A stretch of DNA of 64,000 nucleotides from Cubamyces lactineus (Eukaryota; Basidiomycota; Agaricomycetes; Polyporales; Polyporaceae): positions 2,108,001-2,172,000 of the forward strand of contig JACDTU010000001.1 of NCBI GenBank assembly GCA_022376465.1. Reading direction: 5' to 3'. The position numbers and the translations under genes are program-made. The notes under the pieces were generated by a model that worked only from the letters and a program-made list of their open reading frames with translations, was not told where the DNA came from and made no database searches. Of the stretch, positions 1 to 12,171 are shown piece after piece. Position 1 is the stretch's first letter; every line of letters begins with the position of its first letter.

Positions 1-946
1 GAAAGCTCATATGAGCCTGGACACTCGGCTCGTGGCGCAGGTCACAGGGGCCGGGGTCGGGGCTACCATCGCGGCGGCAGCCAAGGGCACATCCCGATCG
101 CGCAACACGCTGGACAGAGCGTGGAGAGCATGGGCGCGAGGCATGACCGCGAGCAGCAAAGCCGTCACCGCAAGCGTGGGTGGGATGCCAGATCGAGCCA
201 TGACGGGGACGGTCCGAGCGCGAGTGGGAGTGGGGGTGGGTGAGGTGGATACGAGTCGAGGCGCGGGTTCAGCTCTGAGGCTGGGCACGGGGGTAGGAGA
301 GGACGTGGGAGGGGTAGGGGGAACAAATTCCAACGAGGAGCCTGAACGTATTGTAGAGCTTAGACCTCTTGGAACCTGCATCGGTGAAGGTAAGCTTGCC
401 GTTAGCAATGTGCTCCGAGAAAATATGGTAGCTCACCGCCTCTCCTTAGTCACAGCCGGGGCGAGTATGTGTACCAGTATTGCGTTCTCATAACGATCTC
501 AGAAGGGTGCCTGGACGAAGTTTGGGTCAGTTGTACAAATAATACGTCCACTTGAATGCTCATTGCAGGTCAGGCCGATCGGTCAGAGGCTAGGAAGGCA
601 GCCATGTGCCGGATGTTCTACCGGTGCCCTCGAGCGGTCCTCAGCAAATGTGCATGGCAATCTCACAATGGCCGCGACCAGGGAGGAACAGCTTCGCACA
701 CAATGGTCTATCGAGTGCCCAATACCACTTGAGATACGGGAGAGTCGCGCCTCGGGGATTTCGATTGACCCCTGGACGACACACTCAAGATTTGCAACTA
801 CTATCCTGGCACTACTTGCGCCAAAGCCCTACTAGCTACAGGCCCGTCATGGTGCGCTGCAGCATTCTCCGCCCTTCCATAGCCTCACTCTGGTATTCAA
901 GCATAAGTACACAGCATTCCGACATAACGTCCTTCTGTACACCCTC
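1..946. other. Left edge, no supported gene
   Basis: Both strands are open for 130-160 codons in the first 500 bases. The sequence there is GC-rich and repetitive (runs of GTGGGAGTGGGGGTGG type), so open frames arise easily. The translated products are Pro/Thr/Ser-rich on the minus strand and Gly/Val-rich on the plus strand, and neither resembles a family I recognise. From 500 to 946 I see only the region downstream of the aspartic protease gene, which ends at 947. A gene running off the left edge cannot be excluded. Confidence 0.4.
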
Positions 947-2784
947 CTAGTTTGTTGTCGCATGCGTGAAAGCCGTATTCGCGAGGCCGACGCGACTGTT
1001 GGCGCTATCGAAGACGTAGTAGAACCGCTCGAGGAACGTCATTCCGTCGATGAAGTCGAGCCCCGAACCACTAGGGGTACCGATGTCGTTGATGACGAGG
1101 TAGATCGCGTCGTCAGTACCGCCGATAGCTGAGTTGATCTGTGTGCAGAGATGCGAATGAGGCACACGTATCGAAGGGATTTGGTGAAGACGTACCGCAC
1201 GAGGCCAGATCTGGGCGTTGGGAGTGAACTCGAACGTATTCTTGAAGGAGTTCAAGAGGGTCAGATTCGGCTGTGTGATGCAATAGTAGGAGAATAGTGA
1301 CTGACCATTCCAATGTGGAAGAAAAGGCTCTTTAGATTTGCGAACTGCTCAGGTGTGATCCTCAATAGCCCTGTAGTAGGGTCGAGTACTCCTCCTGTCA
1401 AGCTCTGGTACGTCGCGAAGGCATCTGCACAACTATTAACGATGCTCAAGCACGATCTGCAGAGGTGAGAACATACCGCTAGCGATCAAGAGCAGCGTCG
1501 TTCCCGTATCGGTGACTCCAGCAGTCATCGGAAGAACGGTCGTTCCTGTGGGCGAGCCGTAAGTGATGGATTGGTCAATCCCCACGAACATGCTCGACGG
1601 GGAAGTGGACGTAATCGGTCTACAGCATCCAGTTAGCCTCAAAACGTGGCGGCGGTGGCACAGGAACTGACACAAATTCAAGCGAGCCGGTGAATTTGCT
1701 AGAGTCGATCCCGCCGAAGGTGAGCTCGCCATTGGTGTTCTCGAGCGACGTGGTAGGCTCGAAGGATATTCCGACGAGATGTTCGGGGATGAGTCCCTGG
1801 CTGAACGCGTTGTCGGTCACAGTAGGTATGCACTGGCCACTCGGAATCAGAGTGTCTGGACGTGTCCGGGATTGAGATGAAGAATTCTTGGTACCATCAT
1901 TATAACACTTACCGCATGTGAGATCCGTAGGCCCAATGCTAGTAGGAGGGAGAATAGGCTTTCAATACAGCACGTATGACCGCGTTAAAGGAGATACTCA
2001 CCCAATGATTCCGTCGACGCCCGTAAAGCCTTCAGACAGTAATGCACCTCCCAGCGACTGGTTCTCGATCGTGATGCTTCCCAATTTGACGTTGTCCGTA
2101 TATTCAAGTCCTATAGTGAAGTTTAGCCATCACTACTCCAAGCCTCTGCGGGCCAGCCCTAACCTATGACGAAACCGGATCCGTAGGTCACTTCCTAGTG
2201 GCACATCAAAACTTCCATTCGTGTCGGGACTAGTAAAGCAAGGACACACCAGCAGGTTTCCAGTTATACCGGTTGTGGAACTCGGTACGAAGGGGTTGGA
2301 CAGCGGCTGAGCACCGACCCATGTGTTAGAACTTCCGGTATCGATGATGAGGGTATCTGCACGATGAACATCCTTAGCTGATGTGATCAGTCGCGAAAAC
2401 AGTGGGACTTGCAGTCTCTGCCTGGCGATCCAACTGTAACCTAGCCCGCAGAGCGTATCAGCATAATGCGTATCGTGGCTCAGCACGCCTGCATACCGTA
2501 GTCACATATGACACGGCTTGGTTCGTAGCGGGGACGTCTACCGCCCCAAGCGCAAGCACATCGGCGTGCGAGGCTCTCTCTGCTGGGGTGCGGTTCCGTA
2601 ACGTTTTCACCCGGGCCTGGTCAATTTCCAAGAGCTTCGTAGTGCCCGTCATGTTCAGCCGCCGCGCGAAGGGTAGCGTCACGGGGGACGCGTCCCTGCG
2701 AACGTGCAGGGCTGCGCAAGGACCGGTGAGCGAAAGCGCAAGAGCGACGAGTGCCATGGAGACGAAACGGAGTTCGGTGAGCAT
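947..2784 (-). CDS. Secreted aspartic protease 1 (pepsin family A1, polyporopepsin-like)
   Basis: Extracellular acid endopeptidase of family A1. The chosen ATG at 2784 gives a hydrophobic signal peptide (MLTELRFVSMALVALALSL), followed by a propeptide beginning ASPVTLPFARRLN. The first catalytic aspartate is in IIDTGSSNTWVG (about 2320-2350). The second is in VTDTGTTLLLIASG (about 1480-1530). The C-terminus is complete (DFIDGMTFLERFYYVFD, then GLANTAF) and ends with TAG at 947-949. The coding sequence is split by several short introns, so it appears as blocks in different frames: 2784-2500, 2400-2150, 1820-1640, 1620-1480, 1430-1310, 1255-1200 and 1130-947. It is a close paralogue of the protease at 8095-9925, with the same domain order and the same C-terminal phrase. 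Family assignment is firm; the exact exon borders are inferred. Confidence 0.9.
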
Positions 2785-4028
2785 GCTCGCGGTGCCGGAG
2801 TGAACAAGAGCTAGGGTCTGAATGTGAGAGAACGAGGGACCACGGAGATTGTCCTCGGGAAGGTGGTGAGGCTAGTGCGGCGTTGGTCCTGGAACACGTT
2901 CATATAACGCTGCGTAGACCTCTGTGTGGGATGTTGTTTCGTTCCTGTCAGCTGCCCTCGGCCGAGGGATGCTCTTCCAGCGACGACATATGCTTCTCTG
3001 TCAGACTGGCTATCGGCAGCATAATCCTGCTAGAAAATGACGGAAGACTAGTGAGCATACATTGTCCATGGTCGCGCCGTACCAATGAACATCCATGGAT
3101 GCCGATGGTTCCTGGGTTTGTAGCATGGACGCTCTCATGAATCATCTCGCTGCTCACGCATATTTGGCAGTAAACCAGTAGGATGCTGCCGCGAGACAGC
3201 CGAGCGATCTTCTGCTCACACAGCGCCACCCCGAAAAGGCCTCGCAGGAACAGAACCGCTGTCGGCAACAGTGAGAACGACTACGTGGGTGCAGTGACAT
3301 CATACTCACCTGGATACGAAGTACTTATATGACACTGCTTCCATGCCATTGCTGCACAGGCGAATTAAGATACATCCCCGGGCCAGGAAGGTCCAAAAAG
3401 TAGCGGCACTGTGTCCGCGGGCACCTGTCTCTCAAGCACCCCAGGTACGGGTATGATGCAACAGGAACGCCGTCCATTTGTTGAGAACGCGCTTGACAGG
3501 ATACTGTTGACGCAAGTTTCACACTAGCTTGAGCGGGGCTGTATAGATGTTCCTAGAAATACTATGCTCATCTTGATCAATAACTTTTCTCATGCCCGTT
3601 TATACTCGTGGGAATGCTCGTCAGAATGAGGCTCGCTCTACAGGATGGCTGAACGAGACGTACACGATGCAACTCTCCAGCAATAACTGCGGGTTTACAA
3701 TCAGGATTGGCTGGCGAAGATCCGGGGCCTGCGTCAGTAGATGGAAAAGACCCACTGCATGGTTTGCAACTGGTCGGGCCCCTGCTGGACGCTGGTGTTA
3801 GATGTCGAGGTGCGCACGGTATATCGACTCGGAGCAGTTGCCAGTGTCGCGGTGACGGTGCGCCGCAGCACCGGTGGCACCGGTCCAGCATCATATTCAG
3901 ATTATAAGCTATCAGCGAATGCGCATAGTACCAGTACTGTACACATCGAGCTGAGGAGCAAAGCGGACCACATGGACACATGACACTGGTAGTCCGAGTC
4001 GATGCACGAACTGCAGGTGCGATTCACA
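2785..4028. other. Intergenic region with an unexplained short homology at 3657-3720
   Basis: This holds the upstream region of protease 1, with a TATA-like TTATATGA on the minus strand near 2900. It also has several short open frames with no recognisable product. The stretch 3657-3720 is clearly similar to 7897-7960: both contain ACGTACACGATGCAAC, then AATAAC, then TTACAATC. In the plus frame they read TYTMQLSSNNCGFTI and TYTMQRVSNNNLELTI. This could be the remnant of a small duplicated gene. No complete gene can be drawn. Confidence 0.4.
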
Positions 4029-6897
4029 TCACTTGCGTCGTTGCTTCGGCAGCTTCGAAATCCCCTTGGAAGCCGCAGTCTCGCTGGTCATCGTATAGAC
4101 CGCGTCAGCTACGTCGCTTGTCCGCCCACGCCGTTTCCCCAAAAGCTCTGGGCGCTCATTGTGCTCCGACGGTTCAATGCTCTTCGAAGAGGACCCCGCA
4201 ACAATAGGAGGGGCACCAGGAAGAGGAGATGCCTCCCGCGAAGACTCGTGAGAAGACGGTGCCGCTGAAAATCCAGGCGAAGTCGCGCGCGAAGAGGGAC
4301 CAGAGGGATGCAAGCTAGGATCTCGGGACGGAATGGGCGAGAACACGTCGGGAGAGCTTGAACCTGTGGCTGCGCGGGCTAAGGAAATGGGCGAGTCCAT
4401 GCTGGATGTAGTTGTATACGACTTGGACAGTGCATTGATACGCCGGTTGGGCAGTGACGAGACATAGAGAAATTTCGGCCGCTCAACGTCGCGTGCCTTG
4501 AACTGGTCTGGGGCCTTGTAGAATCGCTGGTCCTGAGTATCGTAGGCGTACTGCGCAAACACGCGCTGCACCTCACCGGCATCCGCCAGGAAACCGGATA
4601 CCTCGCATGCGCCTTCTGAAAAGACTTTGGATGAGGGTGCTTTACGCGTGTGTATTCGACTGGGCAGTGCAGAGAAATCCAAAGCAACTACAGGAGGACG
4701 CGGGTGCTGCACCTGTTGGTCGTTCCGGTCTTCGGCGTCTTCTGGAAGGCCATACAACTCGTCCATCCGTGCCTCATCGATAGTAGCATACGACGCGTAG
4801 CACTTGAACGCAATGTCACCAAGGAGCTTCTGTAAATCGGGGTTATTTTTGACGGAGAAACACGACCTAGATGCATGGAACTGCATCCATTTGCTTTGAC
4901 CGCCTCTTTTGACCATCCAGACCTGGTCATCGAAGACAACGCGCACAGTGGCGAAGCTCTCGAAGTATTCAACAACAAATGTGTAGAGGTCGGGAATATC
5001 GACGACGTGGTATCGGAGGACCATATACCGGAATGCGTGGATGAACGACTCGATGTCGTCGGACACGCTATAAGGTTTCCGTGGCCATCGCTGGATGAGG
5101 GCGGACTGGAATGGCCATGTACCCTGTAAGACTAATTCAGGACTTCCCGTCCACATGAAGCCACAGACAAGCGCACCGTGCGTTCCCGTCCAACTGGTCC
5201 AATTGGACCCGTACCAAGCTCCGAGACGAGCCGTGAAAGGTCCCAATCAATGAGCAATCCGCGCAGAGGTGGACCCGGGTCGATCATGATATTCCCCACG
5301 CTGATGTCGCGATGAAGAATCCCAGCGTGCTTGACTGCATGGTCATGGGCTGCAAAACGTCAGGTTGGGATATCAATGCGTTGATGTACAATGCTGGGGC
5401 CGCGAAGACCTACCGCCAATGACCTGAGCGAATATGTACGCAAGTTCCGTGAAGTCATTGAACGTGTCCAAAGGACGGGCAATCTCTGCAATAGCGATGC
5501 GATAGTGAATCCGAGGGACTGGCCTGCCCTTGCTCGGCAGGTTATCTTGCACCTGGGTCATCTGCTTTCGTGGGCCGCCCACGTCGCCGCCACAGATCAG
5601 CGTAGGTATACATGGAGTCTTGACAGAGTGAAGACGGTTGTACACCAGATGCTCAGGGCGTGAACGATTCGCAACGAGAGGCCGCCAGTAGTCCTTGAGG
5701 AAGCAGAACTGCCGTCCTTCAATGTCGTACGCAATGTAGCATTTCGTGCATCTTCCCACAAGAGCGTCTGTGTGGAAGTGGGGACGCGCGACTAGAAAAT
5801 CGTGCTCCTTCGCCTGCTGCTCTGGCAGGATCGTAGAAGAGGGAAGCTCGGACATTGAAGGTGGCAAGATATCGGGGTTAATCGCGGGGAAAGCCTCGTC
5901 GGGGAAGGGTTCGCTGATAGTGATGCGGAGCTTGTAGATCGGGTAATTCCTGTCGAACGCATTCTTCACAGCCTCCACGACGTGCGAGGGGAGGGTGTTG
6001 TTGCCTCTGGCATCCTCCAGTTGACGACACTCAGAATCCGTGGCAAGCTCTGCAGTCGGATCAAAGCCCAGCTCCTCCAGAGACATGTGCGCAAGCTTCC
6101 AGATGAAGCTATGCAAGAAGGAATTGTCGTCGGTCCAGTCAAACTCCTCGGACACACGTGTACCAGTACGATCAGAGTAGATCATGCGTGCGCCTCTCTT
6201 GCGAACATAGATCGCGTAGAGGAAGCACCGGTGTTGGTGGGTGAAGACGTTGAGCTGATACTCCGCGAACTGACCGAGAGCAATCTCGCCATCGGCAGTA
6301 TCACGCATGAACTGCTTGCCTTCAACCGGATCAGCTGGCGTAGACGCGGAGATGTGCGAGGACGAAGCGCTCCGACTCTCCGTCATCTCTGCAGCTGTGT
6401 GAGGGATGCTCTGGAATATCGTGCACCATTCGAGCTCGACGGGAATGATGAGCCAGTGCCATGATCGGCAGCCCAGATTGTGAGCCTCTCGCTCAGACTG
6501 TGGTATCCTACTATGCTGCCTCTGTTCGGGGGTGAGGTCTGTGGCGGTGCGCGAGATCGGCGTATCGAGATAGAAGCCGACATCGTTGAGGGTGTCTGTC
6601 GGCTCGTTGTCGCCGTCCGCGGGCTTGTGGCTGGCCGTGTCCACGACGCGTAGTTTCTTGCTTTGGGCAGCGTCGAGCACAGACTGCATCGACTTAACCT
6701 GCACGGCTGTCAGTCTCAACGGACGTGATACGAAGGTGGGAAACACAGACAAAGATCGCCGCTAGCTTTCGTTCACTGTTGACTTCTTCCCCGATTACGG
6801 GCTTGACGAACGAGCGGCGTTGCGTCGCAGTTGGCTCAAGACCTGGGACGGTGTTCAGAAAGGCTTCAGGATGCATTTGATGTAGTCGGCCACCCAT
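4029..6897 (-). CDS. FunK1-type fungal protein kinase
   Basis: Member of the fungus-specific FunK1 kinase-like family, which is greatly expanded in Agaricomycetes; substrates are unknown. The N-terminal part (about 6900-6750) reads HPEAFLNTVPG, followed after an intron by the large exon 6725-5400. The kinase core has the catalytic loop GILHRDISVGNIM on the minus strand near 5330-5290. It then has LLIDWDLSRL, with DWD in place of the usual DFG, as is typical of FunK1. The following block (GTHGALVCGFMWTG) matches the family's activation segment, and SVSDDIESFIHAFRYMVLR the helix after it. The C-terminus is Ser/Pro-rich and ends in basic patches (GKRRGRTSD, KLPKQRRK) that could be nuclear signals. 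The start is uncertain: ATGs at 6897 and 6876 are both possible, and an additional 5' exon may exist. The stop is TGA at 4029-4031. Confidence 0.85.
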
Positions 6898-7742
6898 CCC
6901 TGTTTCATCGACGAGGCCTGGTACACGCTGTTTCCCGGACTGAATATAATACGCGAATCGATTGGTGGAAGCAAGGCTGCCAGCCCGTAAAGGCGAGGTG
7001 CAAAAAAAGCCGACCCTAGGCTAGCTTGGTGCGCTCGTCTCTGAATGCAAGCTGCTGTGTGACGCAGCTGGGGCCCAGTAAGATTACTGAGAGACTTGGG
7101 GGGAAGATTAGACCTGAGGGTTGAGGGCAATGGGGACGAGGGGCAACTAACGATTGTCCGATGAGGCTGCTCGCCGGTGTCTATAGGTGCACGACCTGAT
7201 CGATTTCTGGAGTTGAAAGATGGGATTCAGATATGCACGAAGGCGGTCTGGATCAGCCGGGTTCTGACTAGCCTCCAAGTCAGCTGGCAACTCTTACCGA
7301 TTCGAAGGAGACGAAAACGGATTTTGTTCAATGGTGGAGAGGACTATAGAGGACAGTTTAAAGTGCCAGCAATGCTCGCGCAACACTGCAACCAGATCTA
7401 GATCGCCGGCCAACGCCGGGTCTGGTCCATGATTGAGCGCTTGTTCCCAGTAAGTAACGGCTTCAACTCGGTTCTGATACATATGTTCTCTGTTCACCAT
7501 TGCTTCTACATAAGTGATCATATACATATGGCATCCAGTCCATGAATCGGCTCTAGATCTCCCTCGTCCTCACAAACATTAGATCGCACACGTGCCTGCC
7601 GAAACTATCCACGCTTGCTCAGACTGCAGCGACGAAACGCTCTGTCCACGTGCCCAGCGCACTGGCACCTCGCACTTGGACGTCGCGCCCTGTCGGGACT
7701 CGGTACGACGTCTCCTGCAGGTTCTGCATCAACCGCGAGTAT
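6898..7742. other. Intergenic region
   Basis: Upstream region of the FunK1 kinase. Short open frames are present (for example 7294-7527 on the minus strand, with HMYQNRVEAVTYWEQALNHG, which has the look of a tetratricopeptide-like helix). None extends to a recognisable gene. Confidence 0.35.
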
Positions 7743-7882
7743 TGCCGTCGCATCTCGAGCTCGACGAATGAGGGAATATTACTTTGGTGCAGCAGTCGTA
7801 CTTGGTGTTGTGCGGTATATAAGAAGGATGTTATGAGTCGGCGGGTCATCACCCTACTGGACACACGACTTAATTCGCATGA
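7743..7882 (+). repeat. Diverged copy of the FAD-monooxygenase promoter and start site
   Basis: About 140 bp here align with 22232-22381, the region ending at the ATG of the FAD monooxygenase gene. Shared blocks, in the same order, are CCGTCGCATCTCGAGCTCGA, GGTGCAGCA, GCGGTATATAAGA (TATA box at 7816-7823), GAGTCGGCGGGTCATCACC and ATTCGCATGA. After the ATG the sequences diverge and no monooxygenase coding sequence follows; the frame closes after 27 codons. So only the promoter and 5' untranslated region were duplicated, or the coding part was lost. The direction of the duplication cannot be read from the sequence. Confidence 0.75.
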
Positions 7883-8094
7883 TGATGTCAACAGACTCGA
7901 CGTACACGATGCAACGGGTCTCGAACAATAACCTCGAACTTACAATCGGCATCGGCCGGTGACCCAACCGCAAACGAAATGCCGGGAGGCTGATAGCGAC
8001 AACCGCCATGCTCTCACTGTACAATCTGTGAATATCCGCATGGACCTAATGTGCTTTACATCGCCCGCTACATCATAAACATTAGTCCATGGAC
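7883..8094. other. Gap downstream of protease 2 with a short homology to 3657-3720
   Basis: The part 7897-7960 is similar to 3657-3720 and lies directly after the duplicated promoter's ATG. It could be the start of a tiny gene (frame closing with TGA near 7960) or a relic. Within 8040-8100 the words GGACCTAAT and ATGGACCTAAT occur twice, one copy overlapping the stop of protease 2. Confidence 0.4.
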
Positions 8095-9925
8095 CTAATT
8101 TGTCGTTGCATCGGTGAACTCGGTTGTCGCGAAGCCAACACGGCTGTTTGCGATGTCGAAGACGTAGTAGAAACGCTCGAGGAACGTCATGCCGTCGATG
8201 AAGTCGAGGCCTTCACCGCTCAAACTGCCCAGGTCGTTCACGATGAGGTACACAGAGTCGGTTTGTCCGCCGATTGCAGTGTTGAGCTACAACAGATTTC
8301 AACACTTCAGTACGGGAAGATATGGAACAGCAGTGATAGGCTTACTGCACGTGGCCAGATTTGCGCATTTGGCATGAACTCGAACGTAGTCTGTGGCGGA
8401 TCAAACGGATGAGCGACATATCACGTTGCGAGGAGTGAGCACGACGCACAGCACCTATCTGGAAGAACAAGCTTTCCAGGTTAGCGAACTGGTCTTGTGT
8501 CAGCCTGAGCAGCCCAGTGTCGTTGTCCATGACACCTCCGGTGAGGTTCTGGTACGTCGCGAAGGCGTCTGCGTGATGACACCAACGTATCAGTATTGCC
8601 GATATAGCACGAACAACCTGTTGCATAGTTCCGACCCACCGCTAGCCAGGAGCAGAAGGGTGGTGCCAGTGTCAGTGATTCCTGAGGTGGTCGGCAAGAC
8701 GACAGTGCCCGCCGAGCCATACGTGATGGTTTGGTCGATACCAACAAACGTATTGGCAGGCGACGTAGACGTGATCGGGCTAAAAGGAGAGATCAATGAG
8801 GAATGGTTAAACGCAAGCATTGTATAATGGCAAACACGAAGTTGAGAGGACCAGTGAACTTGCTCTGGTCCACGCCTCCGAAGGTCAGCTCGCCGTTGGT
8901 AACTTCGAGGGACTGAGTCGGAGCGAATGCGATGCCAATTTCATGTGCAGGAATAAGACCCTGCGTAAAAGCGTTGTCCGTAACGGTGGGAATGCACTCG
9001 GTGATGGCCGGGAAAAGGGTTCCTATGATGATATCAGCACGACACTCCTGCGTCAGAACATAGGTGCGAGGTTCACCGCAGGTGAGGTCTACAGGGCCGA
9101 TGCTGAACACGCTAACGTATGAGCGCAAGCGGAAGAGCCTACGACACGACTACGAACCCTATGATACCGTCCACACCGTCGAAACCTTGACTTTCTATCG
9201 CTGACCCGATAGATTGATTCTCGATGACAAGGCCGGGGGCCAGAGTGACTTGATCCGTGAACTGTTCGCCTACGTACGATTCTCATCATTGGACCACACA
9301 CACGGCAATAGTACCTAGCTAGGGTACTCACCAATGACGAAGCCAGACCCATATGTTACTTGCTGAGGGCAGCTCATGAGGCAAGTTGGTAAGCAAACTG
9401 AGTATATCCACGTACGACCAGGTTACCCGTCGAACGAGTAGTGCTCGATGTGACGAAAGCCTTGCCAGCTCCTACCCATGTATTCGAACTTCCAGTGTCG
9501 ATCAACAGAGAATCTGTCGAGAAAAGTGGCTGAGTCTCCTTATGTATAGGCTACATGGAGAACACGCTGACATTCAGTCGCCGGGTTGCCAACCCCAACC
9601 TGAATGTCAATCAGCATATGGATAACCTTGTGACACAACGAAGTCTTACTGTCGCAACATAGTCCACAGCCTCGTTGGTGACCGGAGCGCTGATGACCGA
9701 GGCAAGAGAGGGCTTGGTCCCCTTAGCCTGTGGGCGAACCTTGAGAGCCTTTGCCCTAGCTTGGTCGAGCTGGACGATGTTCGCAGCACCCGTGACATTG
9801 AGTCTACGCGCAATAGGTAGAGTGACTGGTGAGCTGTTCCTGACGACGAGAGCGTCGCTCGCGCGTGGGAGGCCTAACGCGAGGACACACAACAGGGCCG
9901 AGGCGAGACGGAGTCCAGCAAGCAT
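8095..9925 (-). CDS. Secreted aspartic protease 2 (pepsin family A1, polyporopepsin-like)
   Basis: Second family A1 acid protease. I chose the ATG at 9925 rather than the in-frame ATG at 10015, because 9925 directly opens a signal peptide (MLAGLRLASALLCVLALGL). A propeptide follows (SSPVTLPIARRLNVTG) that matches the one in protease 1. Catalytic motifs are IDTGSSNTWVGAG (minus strand, about 9510-9460) and ITDTGTTLLLLASG (about 8690-8640). The end (DFIDGMTFLERFYYVFD, then GFATTEFTDATTN and TAG at 8095-8097) is intact. Many short introns interrupt it, at positions similar to those in protease 1. This suggests a duplication of a whole gene, not a retrocopy. Expected role: secreted acid proteolysis during growth on plant material. 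Confidence 0.9.
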
Positions 9926-10852
9926 CGTGCCTGGGTACCTTGAGTGGATACGGGTGTGAGGGGACGAGGCTGGGGTAGATGAGGCTGGAGCTAGTGCGCG
10001 CAAAAGCGGACTCAAGGCGATACCTCCATACAGCGATAGCGCTCATATAGCAGTCTAACCGCTCCCGAGGTTGGCTGTGAATGGACGTGAAGCAAATGCA
10101 AGCTGCACGATCCCGTATGACTGAGAATGGATCCCATATGTCGGTAGCGTCCAAGTTCAGCGATTGTCCATCCACAATGCGAGCTCACCTTCGTTCGCCT
10201 CTTGGTTCTGCGGACGCTCTACGGAGGCATTGCAGCGCGAGAGATAGTGCCTGAGAAGCCATTCGGAGGACCCCATGTAACCAGGCTAGGATTGGTCTGA
10301 AGATATTGCGAAGTCGTCAGCAGCGGTCCGCAGGCGTTATCGGAAGTCGGCTTCATATCGAGCGTGGGTCCCTCCAACCCGACTCGGTCCCGCATTCGCA
10401 CCGCAAAGGCGAAGAAGCCAATACGTCTGCTGTGACATCATTGCTCGTGCAGTGTGCCATGAGAACGTGTCCGAATCCGGAGATACTGACGGGCGGTACG
10501 CGAGAGTTCTATGGTATAGCCTGGGATCGGCAGCGGGTCGTTTCGAGGATGAATGTGAGAAAACTTACTGATCTGTCAGGACTACGTCGGAAGGGTTGGT
10601 CGTTGGTTATGTTGGGACTTTCCAACCCGTCTTCCGCATCCCCGCTCGTCAGTTGATTGGTCGACAGGTGATGGTTGCAGGATTCCGACTTATTGCCATT
10701 CACCAGTGAAGCAATATGATAGAAACGGCGTTCCGTACTCCCCGACAAGGAGTTCCAAAATTCGTTGTTAGAAGGTACATGTTCAGCGAGATATCCTAAC
10801 TTGTACAGGCGGATGAGTTTGAGGACCGCGATTTCGGTGAACTGCCTACCTA
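9926..10852. other. Intergenic region between protease 2 and the dioxygenase gene
   Basis: Contains the protease 2 promoter, with TATATGAGCG on the minus strand near 10045, comparable with TATATGAACG in front of protease 1. Between 10190 and 10770 there are minus-strand open frames (10219-10401 and 10509-10748) that I cannot assign to a family. They could be exons of an unrecognised gene or chance. Confidence 0.35.
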
Positions 10853-12171
10853 TTATATCGAGCTCTTCTTCAGCTGCTCCCGCAGCACGCGTCCACGGTC
10901 TAAAACCGCGTCGGCTTCAAGATAACACCCCTTCAACCACCTGTTCGTTTCCCCGTCGGCACCCTCAGGACCGTCCCTTTCGCGGAACGCGGTCCGTGCA
11001 TGCAGCACGCGCCTGTTATCGAACAGAACCGCGTCGCCCTCCCGCAGCAGGTACTCGAATGTCACCGCCGAGTCTTCCAGCATGGAAGCGAAGCGCTTGA
11101 GGGCAGGGTAGAAGGCAGGCGGAGTATCCAGTGCGAGCGGTGCTTGGAACGGGGGAGAGTAGTTGATGAACTCAATGGCGTGAGGAGCAGATTCGTCCTC
11201 CTGAAAGCGAGAGAGCTGAATGGTTGGGTGCGAGTAGTGGAGATGATGACCATCGTTTATGTAGTGGAACGCCACGGGTGTAGAGGTAAGCACATCAAAC
11301 GCGGCAGGATCCTCGACGCGCAGCTTCGACGCGACATGTGCTGCGTCGACGAAGATGGATTTCCCACCTTCTACGCGATTGCGAAGACAGTGGAGAATTT
11401 GATATCGCGGTGGGTGCTGAAAGTACCTATTTACGAGTCAAAAATGCAGTCAAAACAGAATGAGGGACGCCAAAACGCCTACAGGAGGTCCATATGCAAA
11501 CCAAGGTCAACGTTGGTATATGCGATGTTGCGACTGTTCTTTATGTTCTTGACATCCCATGTCTCTCCGTAAAAGGTTTTCCGCAGCTCCCCAAACCGCT
11601 CCCCAAGTTTGCGCAGCTCACATTCCTCGTTGGAGGTTTGTTCGTTCGGAACAGATGTAACGAACAAGAGGCCATACTGCGTCAGCTGCGTGATGGCCGA
11701 GAGAAGTCCAGCAGGGCTGTTGAGCGCCCGGTATGGTATGAAGAGATCTTGGGCTGATTTCAGCCGCTCAACGTCCCATTGCACCATGTTCGCGTCGCGA
11801 TGGAATGCATGGAGCGAGTTACGAGTCGCGTATCGATTCAGAAAGTCTGCGGGGTAGTAGGAGCGGTGACCAGAGCTCCAGGTGATGTCCACGCCATCGT
11901 TTGAAACATTCACGCCGTCTTCGCTTGGCTCGATCGTGTGAGGGATGTCTGAGGTCTTGTGCAGTTTTTGACGTGTCGAAGGATGTAGACAAGAGGGACA
12001 TTGGCAAGAATCTCGGAGCCAGACAAAAGGATAGGTATGGCCGTTATAAACCAGAGCGTCTTTCGCACGATCAGATGGGGCGGAGTGGGAGAACAGGCGC
12101 CTCGCCAAATGTCTCCCCGGGTAGAGCGTCACAAACGATTTCGTAGCAAAAGGCCTAGATAGCATCCTCAT
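10853..12171 (-). CDS. Gamma-butyrobetaine / trimethyllysine dioxygenase-like (TauD family 2OG-Fe(II) oxygenase)
   Basis: Non-haem iron, 2-oxoglutarate-dependent hydroxylase of the type that acts in carnitine synthesis. One intron (11427-11482, GT-AG) joins exons 12171-11483 and 11426-10853 into 420 codons. The N-terminus (MRMLSRPFATKSF, then HLARRLFSHSA) is rich in Arg/Ser and poor in acids, consistent with mitochondrial import. Next comes the family's small zinc-binding domain (RDSCQCPSCLHPSTRQ). The catalytic part has the iron ligands HMD (in GLHMDLLYF, split by the intron) and the distal His in RRVLHARTAF. FINYSPPF and the C-terminal RWLKGCYLEADA are typical of this family. Whether the substrate is gamma-butyrobetaine, trimethyllysine or something else cannot be told from the sequence. 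Confidence 0.88.

Noticed and set aside
1..410. Pro/Thr-rich secreted protein on the minus strand
   Set aside because: The frame is open on both strands in simple GC-rich sequence, and no signal peptide or stop context supports it.
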